Source of the DNA: [Enterobacter] lignolyticus SCF1
GTDB taxonomy: Bacteria > Pseudomonadota > Gammaproteobacteria > Enterobacterales > Enterobacteriaceae
Direction of reading: 5' to 3'
Length of the DNA stretch: 64,000 bases
NCBI RefSeq assembly: GCF_000164865.1
Contig: NC_014618.1
Span: 3,782,001-3,846,000, forward strand
Under the pieces are notes generated by a model. It searched no databases and had not been told where the DNA came from. It saw nothing but the letters and a program-made list of their open reading frames with translations. The position numbers were made by a program, and so were the translations under genes. Every line of letters starts with the position of its first letter. The stretch's first letter is position 1. This document shows positions 47,948 to 57,922 of this stretch, in pieces.

Positions 47948-49462
47948 TTATTCCACCGCCATCAGCCGACGATATTCATCCCATGCGTAGAGGTCGGTCA
48001 TTCCGCTGATATAATCCTGAATCAATCGACAGCGGTAATAGTATTCCATTATCGGAAATTCGGCCGCGTGCCTTTCCAGCTTATTTACCGCCTCAACATA
48101 GGCCAGCCGGTGACGGGTAGAGAGTTTGTGGAAAAGACGGCTTTCAATCGGCAGATGGCGCAGCCGGTCTTTTTCCACCAGCTCGCTGAAATCACGCAGC
48201 GATAGCTTGAGCAGCGGCTGATAAATATCCAGTAAGCCGCTGATAACGCGATATCCCTGTAATTCCAGCTGCTCCACGTCCGGATGGCTGAATACGTGCT
48301 TTACCGCCACGCTCTTATATAATTCAAGCAGCTGGCTGCAGTCGCTGTCATCCTCCAGCAGCGCATGGTTGAAATCGCCGGCAAACACCTGCGGCAGGTT
48401 ATCAATAAAGCGCTGCGCGGCGTAGGGCACCAGTTTATTCAGCGTATTAACCCGCAAATACATAAAGAACTGATCTTCCGCGCTGTGCTTCAGGGAATTG
48501 GAGCGTGATTTCTCCCAGGCATTTTCGACCACCTGAGAAAACAGCGACCCTTTTTGGTGCTGGCCCCAGGCGTCATACAAATGCTGATACAGCTGCTCGA
48601 TGCTGAATATCCGTTTTTCAACGGCATCTTCCAGGTCGGCCACGCAATAAGAAATATCGTCCGCCGCTTCCATAATCCAGGTTAAGGGAAAACGATTGTA
48701 AGGCGCCAAATCGAGTTCTTTACGTAACCTGTCAATATAGGCCTCTTCGGCGAAATAATAGCCAGGCTTTTTCATTAAATAGCTGTGGGTGGCGGGCGTC
48801 TCTCCTCGCCACCAGGCCGGGCGGGTATATTTCAGAATACAGCCCACCTGCGCCCAGGTCAGATTCATGCGCATCAGGGTATGCACCAGGCGGATCCCCT
48901 GCGCATTGCCTTCAAAATGGCAGACGTCCTGGCGTATCTTGCGCCGCAGCTCGTTCAGGGACTCCTCCCCTTCGCGCAGGCGCAGCGCGCCCTCGACGCA
49001 GCGGTCGTCGGACAGCGGCTGGCTGGCGGCGTCGGCAGGCCACAACCGCTGGCGAAACCAGTCGTTAATCGCCGCCTCGCCAAAATGGCCAAACGGCGGA
49101 TTGCCGATGTCATGCATCAGGCAGGCCATCTCGACGATACTTTCAAAAGGACCGGCGAGCTCATCCAGACCGTAGCTTTCCAGCAGCTTTCGCTGCTTAA
49201 GGCGGCTTAACACTTCTTTGGCAATATAGCGGCCAACCTGCTGTACTTCCATCGAGTGGGTTAAGCGCGTGCGGACCGCCGCATTGCGCTCCAGCGGAAA
49301 GACCTGGGTTTTTTGCTGCAGGCGGCGAATCGCCGGAGAATTGATAATTCGCCCGCGATCGCTTTCAAAGATGCGCAGGATCTCATGCTCGGTCGCCGCG
49401 CTTTGCGGCGAGCGGAAACGTCGGCGCCAGTTTATCTTGCTGCGAAAATCGATCTTTGCCAT
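47948..49462 (-). CDS. dgt: Deoxyguanosinetriphosphate triphosphohydrolase
   Basis: HD-domain dNTPase, 504 residues, that hydrolyses dGTP to deoxyguanosine and tripolyphosphate. HD signature CLMHDIGNPPFGHFGEAA with the metal-binding His and Asp near residue 115-135, after the conserved RLQQKTQVFPLERNAAVRTR segment. The ATG at 49462 has GGGAG at five bases and aligns with the E. coli start; a GTG two codons earlier is possible. Divergent from mtn over 74 bases. Confidence 0.95.
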   Translation of the reverse strand: MAKIDFRSKINWRRRFRSPQSAATEHEILRIFESDRGRIINSPAIRRLQQKTQVFPLERNAAVRTRLTHSMEVQQVGRYIAKEVLSRLKQRKLLESYGLDELAGPFESIVEMACLMHDIGNPPFGHFGEAAINDWFRQRLWPADAASQPLSDDRCVEGALRLREGEESLNELRRKIRQDVCHFEGNAQGIRLVHTLMRMNLTWAQVGCILKYTRPAWWRGETPATHSYLMKKPGYYFAEEAYIDRLRKELDLAPYNRFPLTWIMEAADDISYCVADLEDAVEKRIFSIEQLYQHLYDAWGQHQKGSLFSQVVENAWEKSRSNSLKHSAEDQFFMYLRVNTLNKLVPYAAQRFIDNLPQVFAGDFNHALLEDDSDCSQLLELYKSVAVKHVFSHPDVEQLELQGYRVISGLLDIYQPLLKLSLRDFSELVEKDRLRHLPIESRLFHKLSTRHRLAYVEAVNKLERHAAEFPIMEYYYRCRLIQDYISGMTDLYAWDEYRRLMAVE

Positions 49463-49536
49463 CGCCACTCCCGGTCCGCAATTGCTTGTCCCATGATAGA
49501 CTATGCCTCTAAAGCTAACATATCGCGAGTAAATCT

Positions 49537-50235
49537 ATGAAAATCGGCATTATTGGTGCAATGGAAGAAGAAGTGACGCTGCTGCGTGACAAAATTGACA
49601 ACCGCCAGACCATCACCATCGGCGGTAGCGAAATTTACACCGGCCAGCTGAACGGCGCTGACGTTGCGCTGCTGAAATCAGGGATCGGCAAAGTCGCTGC
49701 CGCGATGGGCGCCGCCCTGCTTATCGAACGCTGCAAGCCGGATGTTATCATCAACACCGGTTCCGCGGGCGGGCTGGCGGCAGAGCTGAAGGTAGGCGAC
49801 ATCGTGGTTTCCGATGAAGCGCGCTACCACGACGCCGACGTTACCGCCTTTGGCTACGAGTATGGCCAGCTTCCGGGCTGTCCGGCCGGTTTCGCCGCCG
49901 ACGCCAGGCTGGTTGACGCCGCCGAGAACTGCATCAAGGCGCTGAAGCTGAACGCGGTGCGCGGGCTTATCGTCAGCGGCGATGCGTTTATCAATGGCTC
50001 CGTTGGGCTGGCGAAAATTCGCCACAACTTCCCGCAGGCGATTGCCGTAGAAATGGAAGCCACCGCCATCGCTCACGTCTGCCACAACTTCGGCGTGCCG
50101 TTCGTGGTGGTTCGCGCCATCTCTGACGTCGCTGACCAGCAGTCGCACCTGAGCTTCGACGAGTTCCTCGCCGTCGCCGCGAAGCAGTCCAGCCTGATGG
50201 TTGAAACGCTGGTGCAGAAACTGGCGCATGCGTAA
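49537..50235 (+). CDS. mtn: 5'-methylthioadenosine/S-adenosylhomocysteine nucleosidase
   Basis: Cleaves adenine from MTA and SAH, recycling by-products of SAM use and feeding the LuxS pathway. 232 residues. The general acid Glu12 (GAMEEEVTLL), the ribose-binding segment VAVEMEATA and the catalytic Asp in VRAISDVAD (about 197) are present. Also called pfs. It overlaps the following btuF by eight bases, an operon conserved in relatives. Confidence 0.97.
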   Translation: MKIGIIGAMEEEVTLLRDKIDNRQTITIGGSEIYTGQLNGADVALLKSGIGKVAAAMGAALLIERCKPDVIINTGSAGGLAAELKVGDIVVSDEARYHDADVTAFGYEYGQLPGCPAGFAADARLVDAAENCIKALKLNAVRGLIVSGDAFINGSVGLAKIRHNFPQAIAVEMEATAIAHVCHNFGVPFVVVRAISDVADQQSHLSFDEFLAVAAKQSSLMVETLVQKLAHA

Positions 50236-51028
50236 CCGGCGACTGCGGGGCGCGCTCGCCCTGTTGCTGCTGCTCCCGGCGTGGCTGCTTGCCGCGCCGC
50301 GGGTTATTACACTCTCCCCCGCCAACACCGAACTGGCCTTCGCGGCTGGCATCACGCCCGTCGGCGTCAGCAGTTTTTCCGATTACCCGCCGCAGGCGGC
50401 GCACATTGAGCAGGTCGCCAGCTGGCAGGGCATCAACCTCGAACGCATCGTGGCGCTAAAACCCGACGTGGTGCTGGCCTGGCGCGGCGGCAACGCCGAA
50501 CGGCAGGTCAACCAGCTGGCGTCGCTGGGCATCAAGGTCCTGTGGGTGGACACCAGCCGTATTGAGCAAATTGCCGATATGCTGCGCCAACTGGCCGTCT
50601 GGAGCCCCGAGCCGCAAAAAGCGCGCCTGGCGGCCCGGTCTCTGCTTCAGGAATACGAAACGCTGAAAACTCGCTATGCGCAAACGCACAAAAAGCGTGT
50701 TTTTCTACAGTTCGGTACGAATCCGCTCTTTACCAGTAATAATGATTCGATTCAGAACGAAGTTTTGCGCCTGTGCGGCGGAGAAAACGTTTTTGCCGAC
50801 AGCCGGGTTCCCTGGCCGCAAATTAGCCGAGAGCAGGTGCTGGCGCGCCATCCACAGGTGATCGTCACGGCTGGCGATAGCAACGATGTCGCCCATGTTA
50901 AGCAGTTTTGGGGCGACCAGCTCACTATTCCCGTCATTGTGTTAAATACTGACTGGTTTGAACGCGCGTCCCCGCGTATTATCCTCGCCGCGAAACAACT
51001 CTGTTCTGCGCTGGCGCAGGTTAACTAA
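50228..51028 (+). CDS. btuF: Vitamin B12-binding periplasmic protein BtuF
   Basis: Periplasmic component of the BtuCDF cobalamin importer, 266 residues. Signal peptide about 1-22 (LLLLLPAWLLAAP) followed by the mature start PRVITLSPANTELAF. Class III binding-protein fold with the WRGGNAERQV and VPWPQISREQVL segments that shape the corrinoid site. The ATG at 50228 gives a plausible signal peptide; an ATG at 50201 would put nine charged residues ahead of it, inside mtn. btuC and btuD are elsewhere. Confidence 0.94.
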   Translation: MRNRRLRGALALLLLLPAWLLAAPRVITLSPANTELAFAAGITPVGVSSFSDYPPQAAHIEQVASWQGINLERIVALKPDVVLAWRGGNAERQVNQLASLGIKVLWVDTSRIEQIADMLRQLAVWSPEPQKARLAARSLLQEYETLKTRYAQTHKKRVFLQFGTNPLFTSNNDSIQNEVLRLCGGENVFADSRVPWPQISREQVLARHPQVIVTAGDSNDVAHVKQFWGDQLTIPVIVLNTDWFERASPRIILAAKQLCSALAQVN

Positions 51029-51042
51029 CGGGAAACGCAACG

Positions 51043-51666
51043 ATGCTTGTCTATTGGCTGGATATTGTTGGCACAGCCGTATTTGCTATCTCCGGCGTCT
51101 TACTGGCCGGAAAACTCCGCATGGATCCTTTCGGCGTACTGGTGCTGGGCGTCGTAACCGCCGTCGGCGGCGGCACCATCCGCGACATGGCGCTGGCCAA
51201 CGGTCCGGTTTTCTGGGTCAAAGACCCCACCGATCTCGTCGTGGCGATGGTCACCAGCATGTTGACCATTTTGCTGGTCCGCCAGCCCCGCCGTTTACCC
51301 AAGTGGATGCTGCCAGTGCTCGACGCCGTGGGACTGGCGGTCTTCGTGGGGATTGGGGTCAACAAAGCCTTTATCGCTGGTAGCGGCCCGCTGGTGGCTA
51401 TCTGCATGGGGGTGATAACCGGCGTCGGCGGCGGGATTATCCGCGACGTGCTGGCCCGTGAAGTACCGATGATCCTGCGAACGGAAATCTATGCCACCGC
51501 CTGTATTATCGGCGGAATTGTCCACGCCACCGCGCACCATACCTTCGGCATACCGCTGGAAAACGCCGCAATGCTCGGCATGATAGTGACGCTGGGTATC
51601 CGTCTTGCGGCCATCCGCTGGCACCTGAAGCTGCCGACGTTCGCGCTGGATGATAATGGTCGATAG
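51043..51666 (+). CDS. yadS: TRIC-family inner-membrane protein YadS
   Basis: 207-residue polytopic membrane protein with two UPF0126/TRIC repeats, each carrying the glycine motif GGGTIRDMA or GGGIIRDVL. Prokaryotic TRIC proteins are trimeric cation channels; a glycine-transport role has been suggested for the E. coli family. About seven membrane segments. It follows btuF after 14 bases and ends in a shared bidirectional terminator. Confidence 0.9.
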   Translation: MLVYWLDIVGTAVFAISGVLLAGKLRMDPFGVLVLGVVTAVGGGTIRDMALANGPVFWVKDPTDLVVAMVTSMLTILLVRQPRRLPKWMLPVLDAVGLAVFVGIGVNKAFIAGSGPLVAICMGVITGVGGGIIRDVLAREVPMILRTEIYATACIIGGIVHATAHHTFGIPLENAAMLGMIVTLGIRLAAIRWHLKLPTFALDDNGR

Positions 51667-51669
51667 CAA

Positions 51670-51695
51670 AAAGCCGTGTCGATGACACGGCTTTT
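51670..51695. terminator. Bidirectional terminator between yadS and erpA
   Basis: AAAAGCCGTGTC / GACACGGCTTTT with a three-base loop, between convergent genes. Confidence 0.9.
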
Positions 51696-51712
51696 GGATC
51701 TATACGTCAGCG

Positions 51713-52057
51713 TTAAATGCTGAATGAAGAGCCACACCCGCAAGTGCTTTTCGCGTTCGGGTTGGTCACGATAAAGCGCGAGCCTTCCAGACCTTCGGTA
51801 TAGTCAACCGCGCCGCCCACCAGATACTGCAGGCTCATCGGGTCAACGACCAGGCCGACGCCCTGTTTCTCGATAGTCATGTCGCCATCGTTAATCTGGT
51901 CGTCGAAGGTGAATCCGTACTGGAAACCGCTGCAACCACCGCCGGTGATATACACGCGCAGTTTCAGGTTCGGATTGTCTTCATCCGCGATCAGGCTTTT
52001 TACTTTATTGGCTGCGGCATCAGTAAACTGCAGCGGCAGCGCTACGTCATCACTCAT
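51713..52057 (-). CDS. erpA: Iron-sulfur cluster insertion protein ErpA
   Basis: A-type Fe-S carrier of 114 residues, needed for maturation of IspG and IspH and thus essential for aerobic isoprenoid synthesis in E. coli. The three cluster-ligand cysteines are Cys42 (GGGCSGF) and Cys106/Cys108 (STCGCGSSF). This links functionally to dxr and uppS, also in this window. Monocistronic, between yadS and clcA. Confidence 0.97.
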   Translation of the reverse strand: MSDDVALPLQFTDAAANKVKSLIADEDNPNLKLRVYITGGGCSGFQYGFTFDDQINDGDMTIEKQGVGLVVDPMSLQYLVGGAVDYTEGLEGSRFIVTNPNAKSTCGCGSSFSI

Positions 52058-52138
52058 TTCTTACTCCCGTTGATTCTTCAACCAGGTTAAAGAACAACCC
52101 GATCTTTTGTGCCATTATCTAATACCCGACTATTTCGT

Positions 52139-53557
52139 TCAAGTATTCTCCCCGGCTTCCTGTTTGGCTTTCTGTGCCTGTTCGGCCTCCTGCTTCGCCA
52201 GCGTACGGGACAGAATCGTGGAATAGAGCGGCTTACCGCCGAGAAACTGCGCCAATAGCGTGGCGCCGAGGCAGGTAATAATCATTGGCAAAATGAGCTG
52301 ATAGTTATCCGCCATCTCCAGCACCAGGATAATCCCGGTCAACGGCGCACGTAGCGAGGCGGCAAGCAGCGCTCCCATCCCGGCGATGGCAAACGTCCCC
52401 GCTTCTAAATGGTATGCCGGAAAACATGCTGCCGCCGCCATGCCGAACGCGGTGCCAAGCAGCGTGCCAAGCGCCAGCATCGGCGCAAAAATACCGCCAG
52501 GCGCCCCGGAAGAGAAGCACAATAAGGTGGTAATCACCCGGGAAAAGAAAATGAACAGCAGCAGACCGATAGTGAAATTGCCCTCGGCGGCGATCGGGAT
52601 CAGGTTAAAGCCGCCTCCCGCTGCCGTAGGCTGAATCAACCCGAGCACGCCGCACAGGCCGCCAATCAACCCACCGACCAGCACCCATTTTTTGGTTACG
52701 CCGCCGTGAATGCGCTGGAACAAATCCTGGGTACGCAGCACCAGGGTATTGAACAGCGGGCCAAAGCAGCCGAATATCATCCCAAGGATCAGATACAACC
52801 ACAGGGTATTGACCGGCGCATTCGCCAGTTGCCCAACCTCAATCAACGCCGATTCGCCGTTGAACACCCGAAAAACGATGCTCGACATAATCACGCCGGT
52901 AAACACCGCCTTGATGGAGATCAGGTTGTAGCGAAACTGCGGGCGCATCTCTTCGATAATAAACAGTATCCCGGCCAACGGCGCGTTAAACGCCGCAGAC
53001 AGCCCCGCCGCCGCGCCGGTCGCCAGCAGCGTATGGCGCGCCTCAGCGCTGCGCATGCGGAACAGATCCAGCACCATGCGGCCAATGTTGCCGCCAAGCT
53101 GTACCGTGGGGCCTTCCCGCCCCAGCACCATCCCCGCGCCCAGGGTGCCCATCCCGCCGATAAATTTCACCGGAATCACTCGCCACCAGCGCACCGGACG
53201 CAACTCTTCCAGCGCCCCTTCTATTTCGGGGATACCCGAGCCCCCGGCTTCCGGCGCGAAACGGCGTACCAGGTAGTACCCGACCATCGCCAGTAGCGCG
53301 GAGAGAATAAACGCCAGCGGCCAGACGATAATGTCATAGTTAGCGACGTGCGCCAGTGAACCGAGGCGCCAGTTTTGCACCCAGTTTACCGCTTTTTCAA
53401 ACGCCACCCCGGCCAGCCCGGCCAGCGTACCGACGACGGCGGCCATCAATAAAATCGCCAGCGGCGTTTTATCGCGGTTCAGAAGCTGGCGCACCACATG
53501 ACGGCGGCGCAAGCGGAGAATTTGCTGTGATTCAAAAGAGGGAGATTCTGCTTTCAT
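52139..53557 (-). CDS. clcA: H+/Cl- exchange transporter ClcA
   Basis: Homodimeric CLC antiporter, 472 residues, exporting protons in exchange for chloride during extreme acid resistance. The signatures GSGIPEIEG and GREGPTVQ (gating Glu equivalent to E148) and the internal proton-path Glu in FIIEEMRPQF (E203 equivalent) are conserved, so it should act as an exchanger, not a channel. It diverges from hemL over 180 bases that contain AT-rich promoter-like sequence. Confidence 0.96.
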   Translation of the reverse strand: MKAESPSFESQQILRLRRRHVVRQLLNRDKTPLAILLMAAVVGTLAGLAGVAFEKAVNWVQNWRLGSLAHVANYDIIVWPLAFILSALLAMVGYYLVRRFAPEAGGSGIPEIEGALEELRPVRWWRVIPVKFIGGMGTLGAGMVLGREGPTVQLGGNIGRMVLDLFRMRSAEARHTLLATGAAAGLSAAFNAPLAGILFIIEEMRPQFRYNLISIKAVFTGVIMSSIVFRVFNGESALIEVGQLANAPVNTLWLYLILGMIFGCFGPLFNTLVLRTQDLFQRIHGGVTKKWVLVGGLIGGLCGVLGLIQPTAAGGGFNLIPIAAEGNFTIGLLLFIFFSRVITTLLCFSSGAPGGIFAPMLALGTLLGTAFGMAAAACFPAYHLEAGTFAIAGMGALLAASLRAPLTGIILVLEMADNYQLILPMIITCLGATLLAQFLGGKPLYSTILSRTLAKQEAEQAQKAKQEAGENT

Positions 53558-53737
53558 GCCATTATCATTTATTGGTAATACAAATCACAGATTGCATTGT
53601 ACCCAGCGCAGCACAGGGCGTCGCCTAAAAATACTTTTCATTTTTGCATTGTTTCAATTGGGCAAAACTTTCATAACTTTCTGAGAATAATTTAGAATAG
53701 TTGGCTAACACGCTTTCTACGAACCAGGACCCCTGCA

Positions 53738-55018
53738 ATGAGCAAATCAGAGCATCTCTACAGCGCGGCGCGCGAACTCATCCCCGGCGGCGTCAACTCG
53801 CCGGTCCGTGCTTTCACCGGCGTCGGCGGCACGCCGCTGTTTATTGAGCGCGCCGACGGCGCGTACCTGTATGACGTCGACGGCAAAGCCTATATCGATT
53901 ACGTCGGCTCCTGGGGCCCGATGGTGCTGGGCCATAACCATCCGGCCATCCGCAACGCGGTGATTGAAGCGGCGCAGCGCGGTTTAAGCTTTGGTGCGCC
54001 GACCGAGATGGAGGTCAAAATGGCGGCGCTGGTCACCGAACTGGTGCCGACCATGGATATGGTGCGCATGGTGAACTCCGGTACCGAAGCGACAATGAGC
54101 GCCATCCGCCTGGCGCGCGGTTTTACCGGTCGTGACAAAATCATCAAATTTGAAGGCTGCTACCACGGTCATGCCGACTGCCTGCTGGTGAAAGCGGGCT
54201 CCGGCGCCCTGACGCTGGGCCAGCCGAACTCACCGGGCGTACCGGCGGATTTTGCGAAACATACGCTGACCTGCACCTATAACGATCTGGCTTCCGTACG
54301 TGCAGCCTTCGAACAATATCCGCAGGATATCGCCTGCATCATCGTTGAGCCGGTCGCCGGCAACATGAACTGCATCCTGCCGCAGCCGGGCTTCCTGCCG
54401 GGCCTGCGCGCGCTGTGCGACGAATTCGGCGCGCTGCTGATCATTGACGAAGTGATGACCGGTTTCCGCGTCGCGCTGGCGGGCGCCCAGTCTTACTACG
54501 ACGTGGTGCCTGACCTGACCTGCCTTGGCAAAATCATCGGCGGCGGTATGCCGGTGGGTGCCTTCGGCGGACGCAGAGAGGTGATGGAAGCGCTGGCGCC
54601 GACCGGGCCGGTTTATCAGGCCGGTACGCTGTCCGGCAACCCGATCGCCATGGCCGCCGGTTTTGCCTGCCTGAGCGAAGTCGCTCAGCCGGGCATCCAC
54701 GAAACGCTGACGGAGCTTACGAATCAGCTCGCCGATGGCCTGCTGGAGGCGGCGAAGGAAGCGGGGATTCCGCTGGTAGTGAATAACGTTGGCGGGATGT
54801 TTGGCATCTTCTTTACCGACGCCGACACGGTGACCTGCTACCAGGACGTGGTGAAGTGCGACGTTGAGCGCTTCAAGCGCTTCTTCCATCTGATGCTGGA
54901 AGAAGGCGTTTACCTCGCGCCGTCCGCGTTTGAAGCGGGCTTTATGTCCGTTGCGCACAGCGAAGCCGATATCGATAGCACCATCGATGCCGCGCGCCGG
55001 GCGTTTGCCAAACTTTGA
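53738..55018 (+). CDS. hemL: Glutamate-1-semialdehyde 2,1-aminomutase
   Basis: PLP enzyme forming 5-aminolevulinate from glutamate-1-semialdehyde in the C5 route of haem synthesis. 426 residues, as in E. coli. The PLP-binding lysine lies in LTCLGKIIGGGMPVGAF near residue 265, with the IIDEVMTGFRVA cofactor segment before it. An upstream TAGAAT with a poor -35 (around 53670-53700) may be its promoter. Convergent with fhuB across a terminator. Confidence 0.97.
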   Translation: MSKSEHLYSAARELIPGGVNSPVRAFTGVGGTPLFIERADGAYLYDVDGKAYIDYVGSWGPMVLGHNHPAIRNAVIEAAQRGLSFGAPTEMEVKMAALVTELVPTMDMVRMVNSGTEATMSAIRLARGFTGRDKIIKFEGCYHGHADCLLVKAGSGALTLGQPNSPGVPADFAKHTLTCTYNDLASVRAAFEQYPQDIACIIVEPVAGNMNCILPQPGFLPGLRALCDEFGALLIIDEVMTGFRVALAGAQSYYDVVPDLTCLGKIIGGGMPVGAFGGRREVMEALAPTGPVYQAGTLSGNPIAMAAGFACLSEVAQPGIHETLTELTNQLADGLLEAAKEAGIPLVVNNVGGMFGIFFTDADTVTCYQDVVKCDVERFKRFFHLMLEEGVYLAPSAFEAGFMSVAHSEADIDSTIDAARRAFAKL

Positions 55019-55025
55019 GTCTATC

Positions 55026-55058
55026 TGCCCGGCGAGTCCAACCCGCCGGGCATTTTTA
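55026..55058. terminator. Terminator between hemL and fhuB
   Basis: TGCCCGGCG / CGCCGGGCA (55026-55034, 55044-55052) followed by TTTTTAT on the plus strand. It serves hemL, and its tail overlaps the fhuB stop codon. Confidence 0.85.
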
Positions 55059-57038
55059 TCGGCTCTGCTTTCTTAGCAGATAAATAAAGTACGGCGCGCC
55101 GATAAAGGTCGACAGCAGTCCGGCCGGAATCTGGTACGGGAACAGCAGCATGCGCCCGCACCCGTCGGCAAGCACCAGCAGTATCCCGCCAAACAGCGCC
55201 GACATCACAATATGCGGCATCGTCCGCCGAAAACCGCTCATCCGGGCGATATGCGGCGCAATTAATCCCACAAAGCTTAGCGGACCGATGGTCATGGTCG
55301 CCGTTGCCGTCAAACCGGCAGCCAGCAGCAGCAGCCCGACGCGCGTCGGCGTCAGCGCCATGCCAACCGCCCGCGCCGTCTCCCCGCCGAGCGGCAAAAT
55401 CGTCAACCAGCGGCGGCACAGCGGCACCAGCGCGAGCAGTATAGTCATCACCGCGCCGGTGCGTACGGCCTGCTCCCATGAGGCGCTATACGTCGAGCCG
55501 GAGAGCCAGGTCAGGATCTGCGCCATCCGCGGATCGCCGCTGGCCTGCAGCAGCATCAGCAGCATCGTGAACGCGGTGCTGAGCGCCATCCCGGCGAGCA
55601 GCATCCGGTGCGGCGAAAACCCGCCGCGCCCGGCGGCAAGCAGAATGATCAGCAGCGTCGCGGCGGCGCCAATACTGCCCGCCGGCATCAGCCAGACAAA
55701 CGCGTTGCCCGGCACAAAAAACAGCATCAGCACCACGCCAAACGCCGCGCCGGAGGAAATCCCCAGCACTTCGGGGCTGGCCATCGGGTTGCCGGTCAGG
55801 CGCTGGATAATACAGCCGGCGACCGCCAGCATGACCCCGGCGATCGCCGCCGCCATGACGCGCGGCGCGCGCCACGTGAGCAGGGCGTCAAGCTGTTCGC
55901 CCTGCGCCCAGAACCAGCCGTGCTCTGCGCGCCCAAAAGAAAGCGCGATCACAACGCTCAGCAGCAGAACGCCAGCGCCGACCGCAGACCAGAACAGGAT
56001 ATGCTGACGCTCGACCGCGACCTTATCGCCCGCGTCCATCGCCGGGGAGCTGATGCTGCGCAGGCGCGGCAGCAGCCACAGCAGCAGCGGCGCGCCAATC
56101 AGCGCGGTCGCTGAGCCGGTGGAGACCTCCATCCAGACGTGAGAAAGCCAGAGAATAATTTGGTCGGAGAGCCAGAGGATCAGCGCACCGATAGCCGACG
56201 CCAGCACCAGCCGCGGCAGCAGGCGCCGCGCTCCCAGCATTTTCGCCAGCAGCGGCGCAAACAAGCCGATAAACCCGATAATCCCGACCGCGTTAACCAG
56301 CAGGGCGCTTAGCACAATCGCCAGCGTGAGCGCCGCCAGCCGGGCCAGCGACAGGGCAAGCCCCAGATTGCGCGCCACGCCGTCATCCAGCCCCATCAGC
56401 GTCAGCGGGCGCAGCAGCAGTAAGGTCAGCATTGCGCCGCCAAGCAGCTGCGGCCACAGCTGCTGCACGACGCGCCAGTCGGTTTGCGTCAGCGTGCCGG
56501 TACTCCACAGGAACATGCTCTGTAGCTGGTCGTGATGAAAGATGACCAACAGCTGGTTTATCGCGCCGCAGTACAGGCTCACCACCAGACCCGCCAGAAT
56601 CAGCGTCACCGGCGACAGCCGTTTGCCCCAGGCGACGCCAAACACCAGCGCTCCGACGATACAGGCTCCCGCCAGCGCGGCGAACTGCGCCGTCAGCGCG
56701 CCGGGTATCGCCCACAGCGTCGTCAGGGTGATCCCCAGCTGGGCGCCGGTGGCAACGCCGAGGGTGGTCGGCTCTGCCAGCGGGTTGCGCAGCACCTGCT
56801 GAAACAGCACCCCCACCAGCCCAAGCCCGGCGCCGACAAGCAAAGAGACCGCCCCCCGCGGCAGCAGGCCGTAGTGAAACAACATTTGCGCGATGCTATT
56901 TATATCCGGCTGCCAGAACGCCTGCAGCCACTGCGCGCGCGGCAGCGCCGCGTTCAGGTTATGCCAGCAAAGCCCGGCGGCGACGATAAAGAGCGTGAGC
57001 AACAGCAGCGCCGGGAAAGGCGCGATTCGCGATCTCAT
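55056..57038 (-). CDS. fhuB: Ferrichrome ABC transporter permease FhuB
   Basis: Inner-membrane permease for hydroxamate siderophores, 660 residues. It is a natural fusion of two FecCD-type halves (about 1-325 and 335-660), each with about ten membrane segments and its own FhuC-docking loop (GLALSLARLAAL and AVGMALTPTRVGLL regions). A longer frame starts 42 codons upstream inside fhuD, but the ATG at 57038 overlaps the fhuD stop as ATGA and gives the E. coli length exactly. Confidence 0.97.
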   Translation of the reverse strand: MRSRIAPFPALLLLTLFIVAAGLCWHNLNAALPRAQWLQAFWQPDINSIAQMLFHYGLLPRGAVSLLVGAGLGLVGVLFQQVLRNPLAEPTTLGVATGAQLGITLTTLWAIPGALTAQFAALAGACIVGALVFGVAWGKRLSPVTLILAGLVVSLYCGAINQLLVIFHHDQLQSMFLWSTGTLTQTDWRVVQQLWPQLLGGAMLTLLLLRPLTLMGLDDGVARNLGLALSLARLAALTLAIVLSALLVNAVGIIGFIGLFAPLLAKMLGARRLLPRLVLASAIGALILWLSDQIILWLSHVWMEVSTGSATALIGAPLLLWLLPRLRSISSPAMDAGDKVAVERQHILFWSAVGAGVLLLSVVIALSFGRAEHGWFWAQGEQLDALLTWRAPRVMAAAIAGVMLAVAGCIIQRLTGNPMASPEVLGISSGAAFGVVLMLFFVPGNAFVWLMPAGSIGAAATLLIILLAAGRGGFSPHRMLLAGMALSTAFTMLLMLLQASGDPRMAQILTWLSGSTYSASWEQAVRTGAVMTILLALVPLCRRWLTILPLGGETARAVGMALTPTRVGLLLLAAGLTATATMTIGPLSFVGLIAPHIARMSGFRRTMPHIVMSALFGGILLVLADGCGRMLLFPYQIPAGLLSTFIGAPYFIYLLRKQSR

Positions 57039-57922
57039 GCCTTTGCCCCCAGCGCCCGCTCCAGCAGGCGGACAAAATGCATCACCGACAGCGTCGCGCC
57101 ATAGAACCAGACGGGCGGTAGGCGCAGAAAGCGCTGCTGGCGAACGAACGGCATCGCCTGCCACAGCGGCGTCGCCATCAGCTTTTGCATTTCAGGTTCG
57201 TTGCCGTGATCAAAGCAGATAACATCCGCATCCTTAAATTCGCCCAGCCGGTCGATACCCACCACGTCGCTGCCCCAGAAGTGGGTTTTCCCCTGCCAGG
57301 CATTGACCAGCCCGTACGCATCCAGCACCGGCTGAAACAGGCAGTTTTTGCCGAATACCAGCATATGGCGGGCATCGAGCAGGCTCACCAGCAGCAGCGG
57401 GCGGCGCTGCCGGGCAAAACCGGCCCGGCGCTGCTCAATGAAGCTATCGAAATCATGCAGATGGCGCTGGGCCTGCTCCTCCCGTCCCAGCCGCTGGGCC
57501 AGCGCGGTCAGCGACGCGCGCGCGGTGGCGAGCGGATTGACGCCGTTGCTGAACGTCACGCCGTAGCCCGGCGCAATGCGGGCGAGCTTCTCTGGCGAAG
57601 GGCCGTACCCTGACGACCAGACCAGAAACGAAGGCTGCATTTCCGTGAGCAGCTCAAGATTGGGTTCAGTACGCAGGCCAACGTCAATCGCCGACGCCGG
57701 AAGCGGCGGCTCGCTAACCCACCGCCGGTAGTTGGGAATATCGGCAACACCGTACGGCGTGACGCCGAGCGCCAGCAGCAGCTCAACGGGCAGCCACTCC
57801 AGCGCGACGATTTTATGCGGGTTGATAGCGCCCGCCTGCGCGTTTTTCATCTGCCAGAGCAGCGGCGAGAGCGCCAGAGCCATCAGTAAACGTCGGCGGC
57901 TAATCACAGGAGAGTTACCCAT
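57035..57922 (-). CDS. fhuD: Ferrichrome-binding periplasmic protein FhuD
   Basis: Class III binding protein that passes ferric hydroxamates from FhuA to FhuB, 295 residues. The signal peptide (about 1-30, ending NAQA) contains SRRRLLMA, a twin-arginine-like motif seen in FhuD homologues. Residues of the E. coli ligand pocket appear conserved (WSSGYGPSPEKL, HFWGSD, PPVWFYGATLS). It overlaps fhuC by one base and fhuB by four. Confidence 0.96.
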   Translation of the reverse strand: MGNSPVISRRRLLMALALSPLLWQMKNAQAGAINPHKIVALEWLPVELLLALGVTPYGVADIPNYRRWVSEPPLPASAIDVGLRTEPNLELLTEMQPSFLVWSSGYGPSPEKLARIAPGYGVTFSNGVNPLATARASLTALAQRLGREEQAQRHLHDFDSFIEQRRAGFARQRRPLLLVSLLDARHMLVFGKNCLFQPVLDAYGLVNAWQGKTHFWGSDVVGIDRLGEFKDADVICFDHGNEPEMQKLMATPLWQAMPFVRQQRFLRLPPVWFYGATLSVMHFVRLLERALGAKA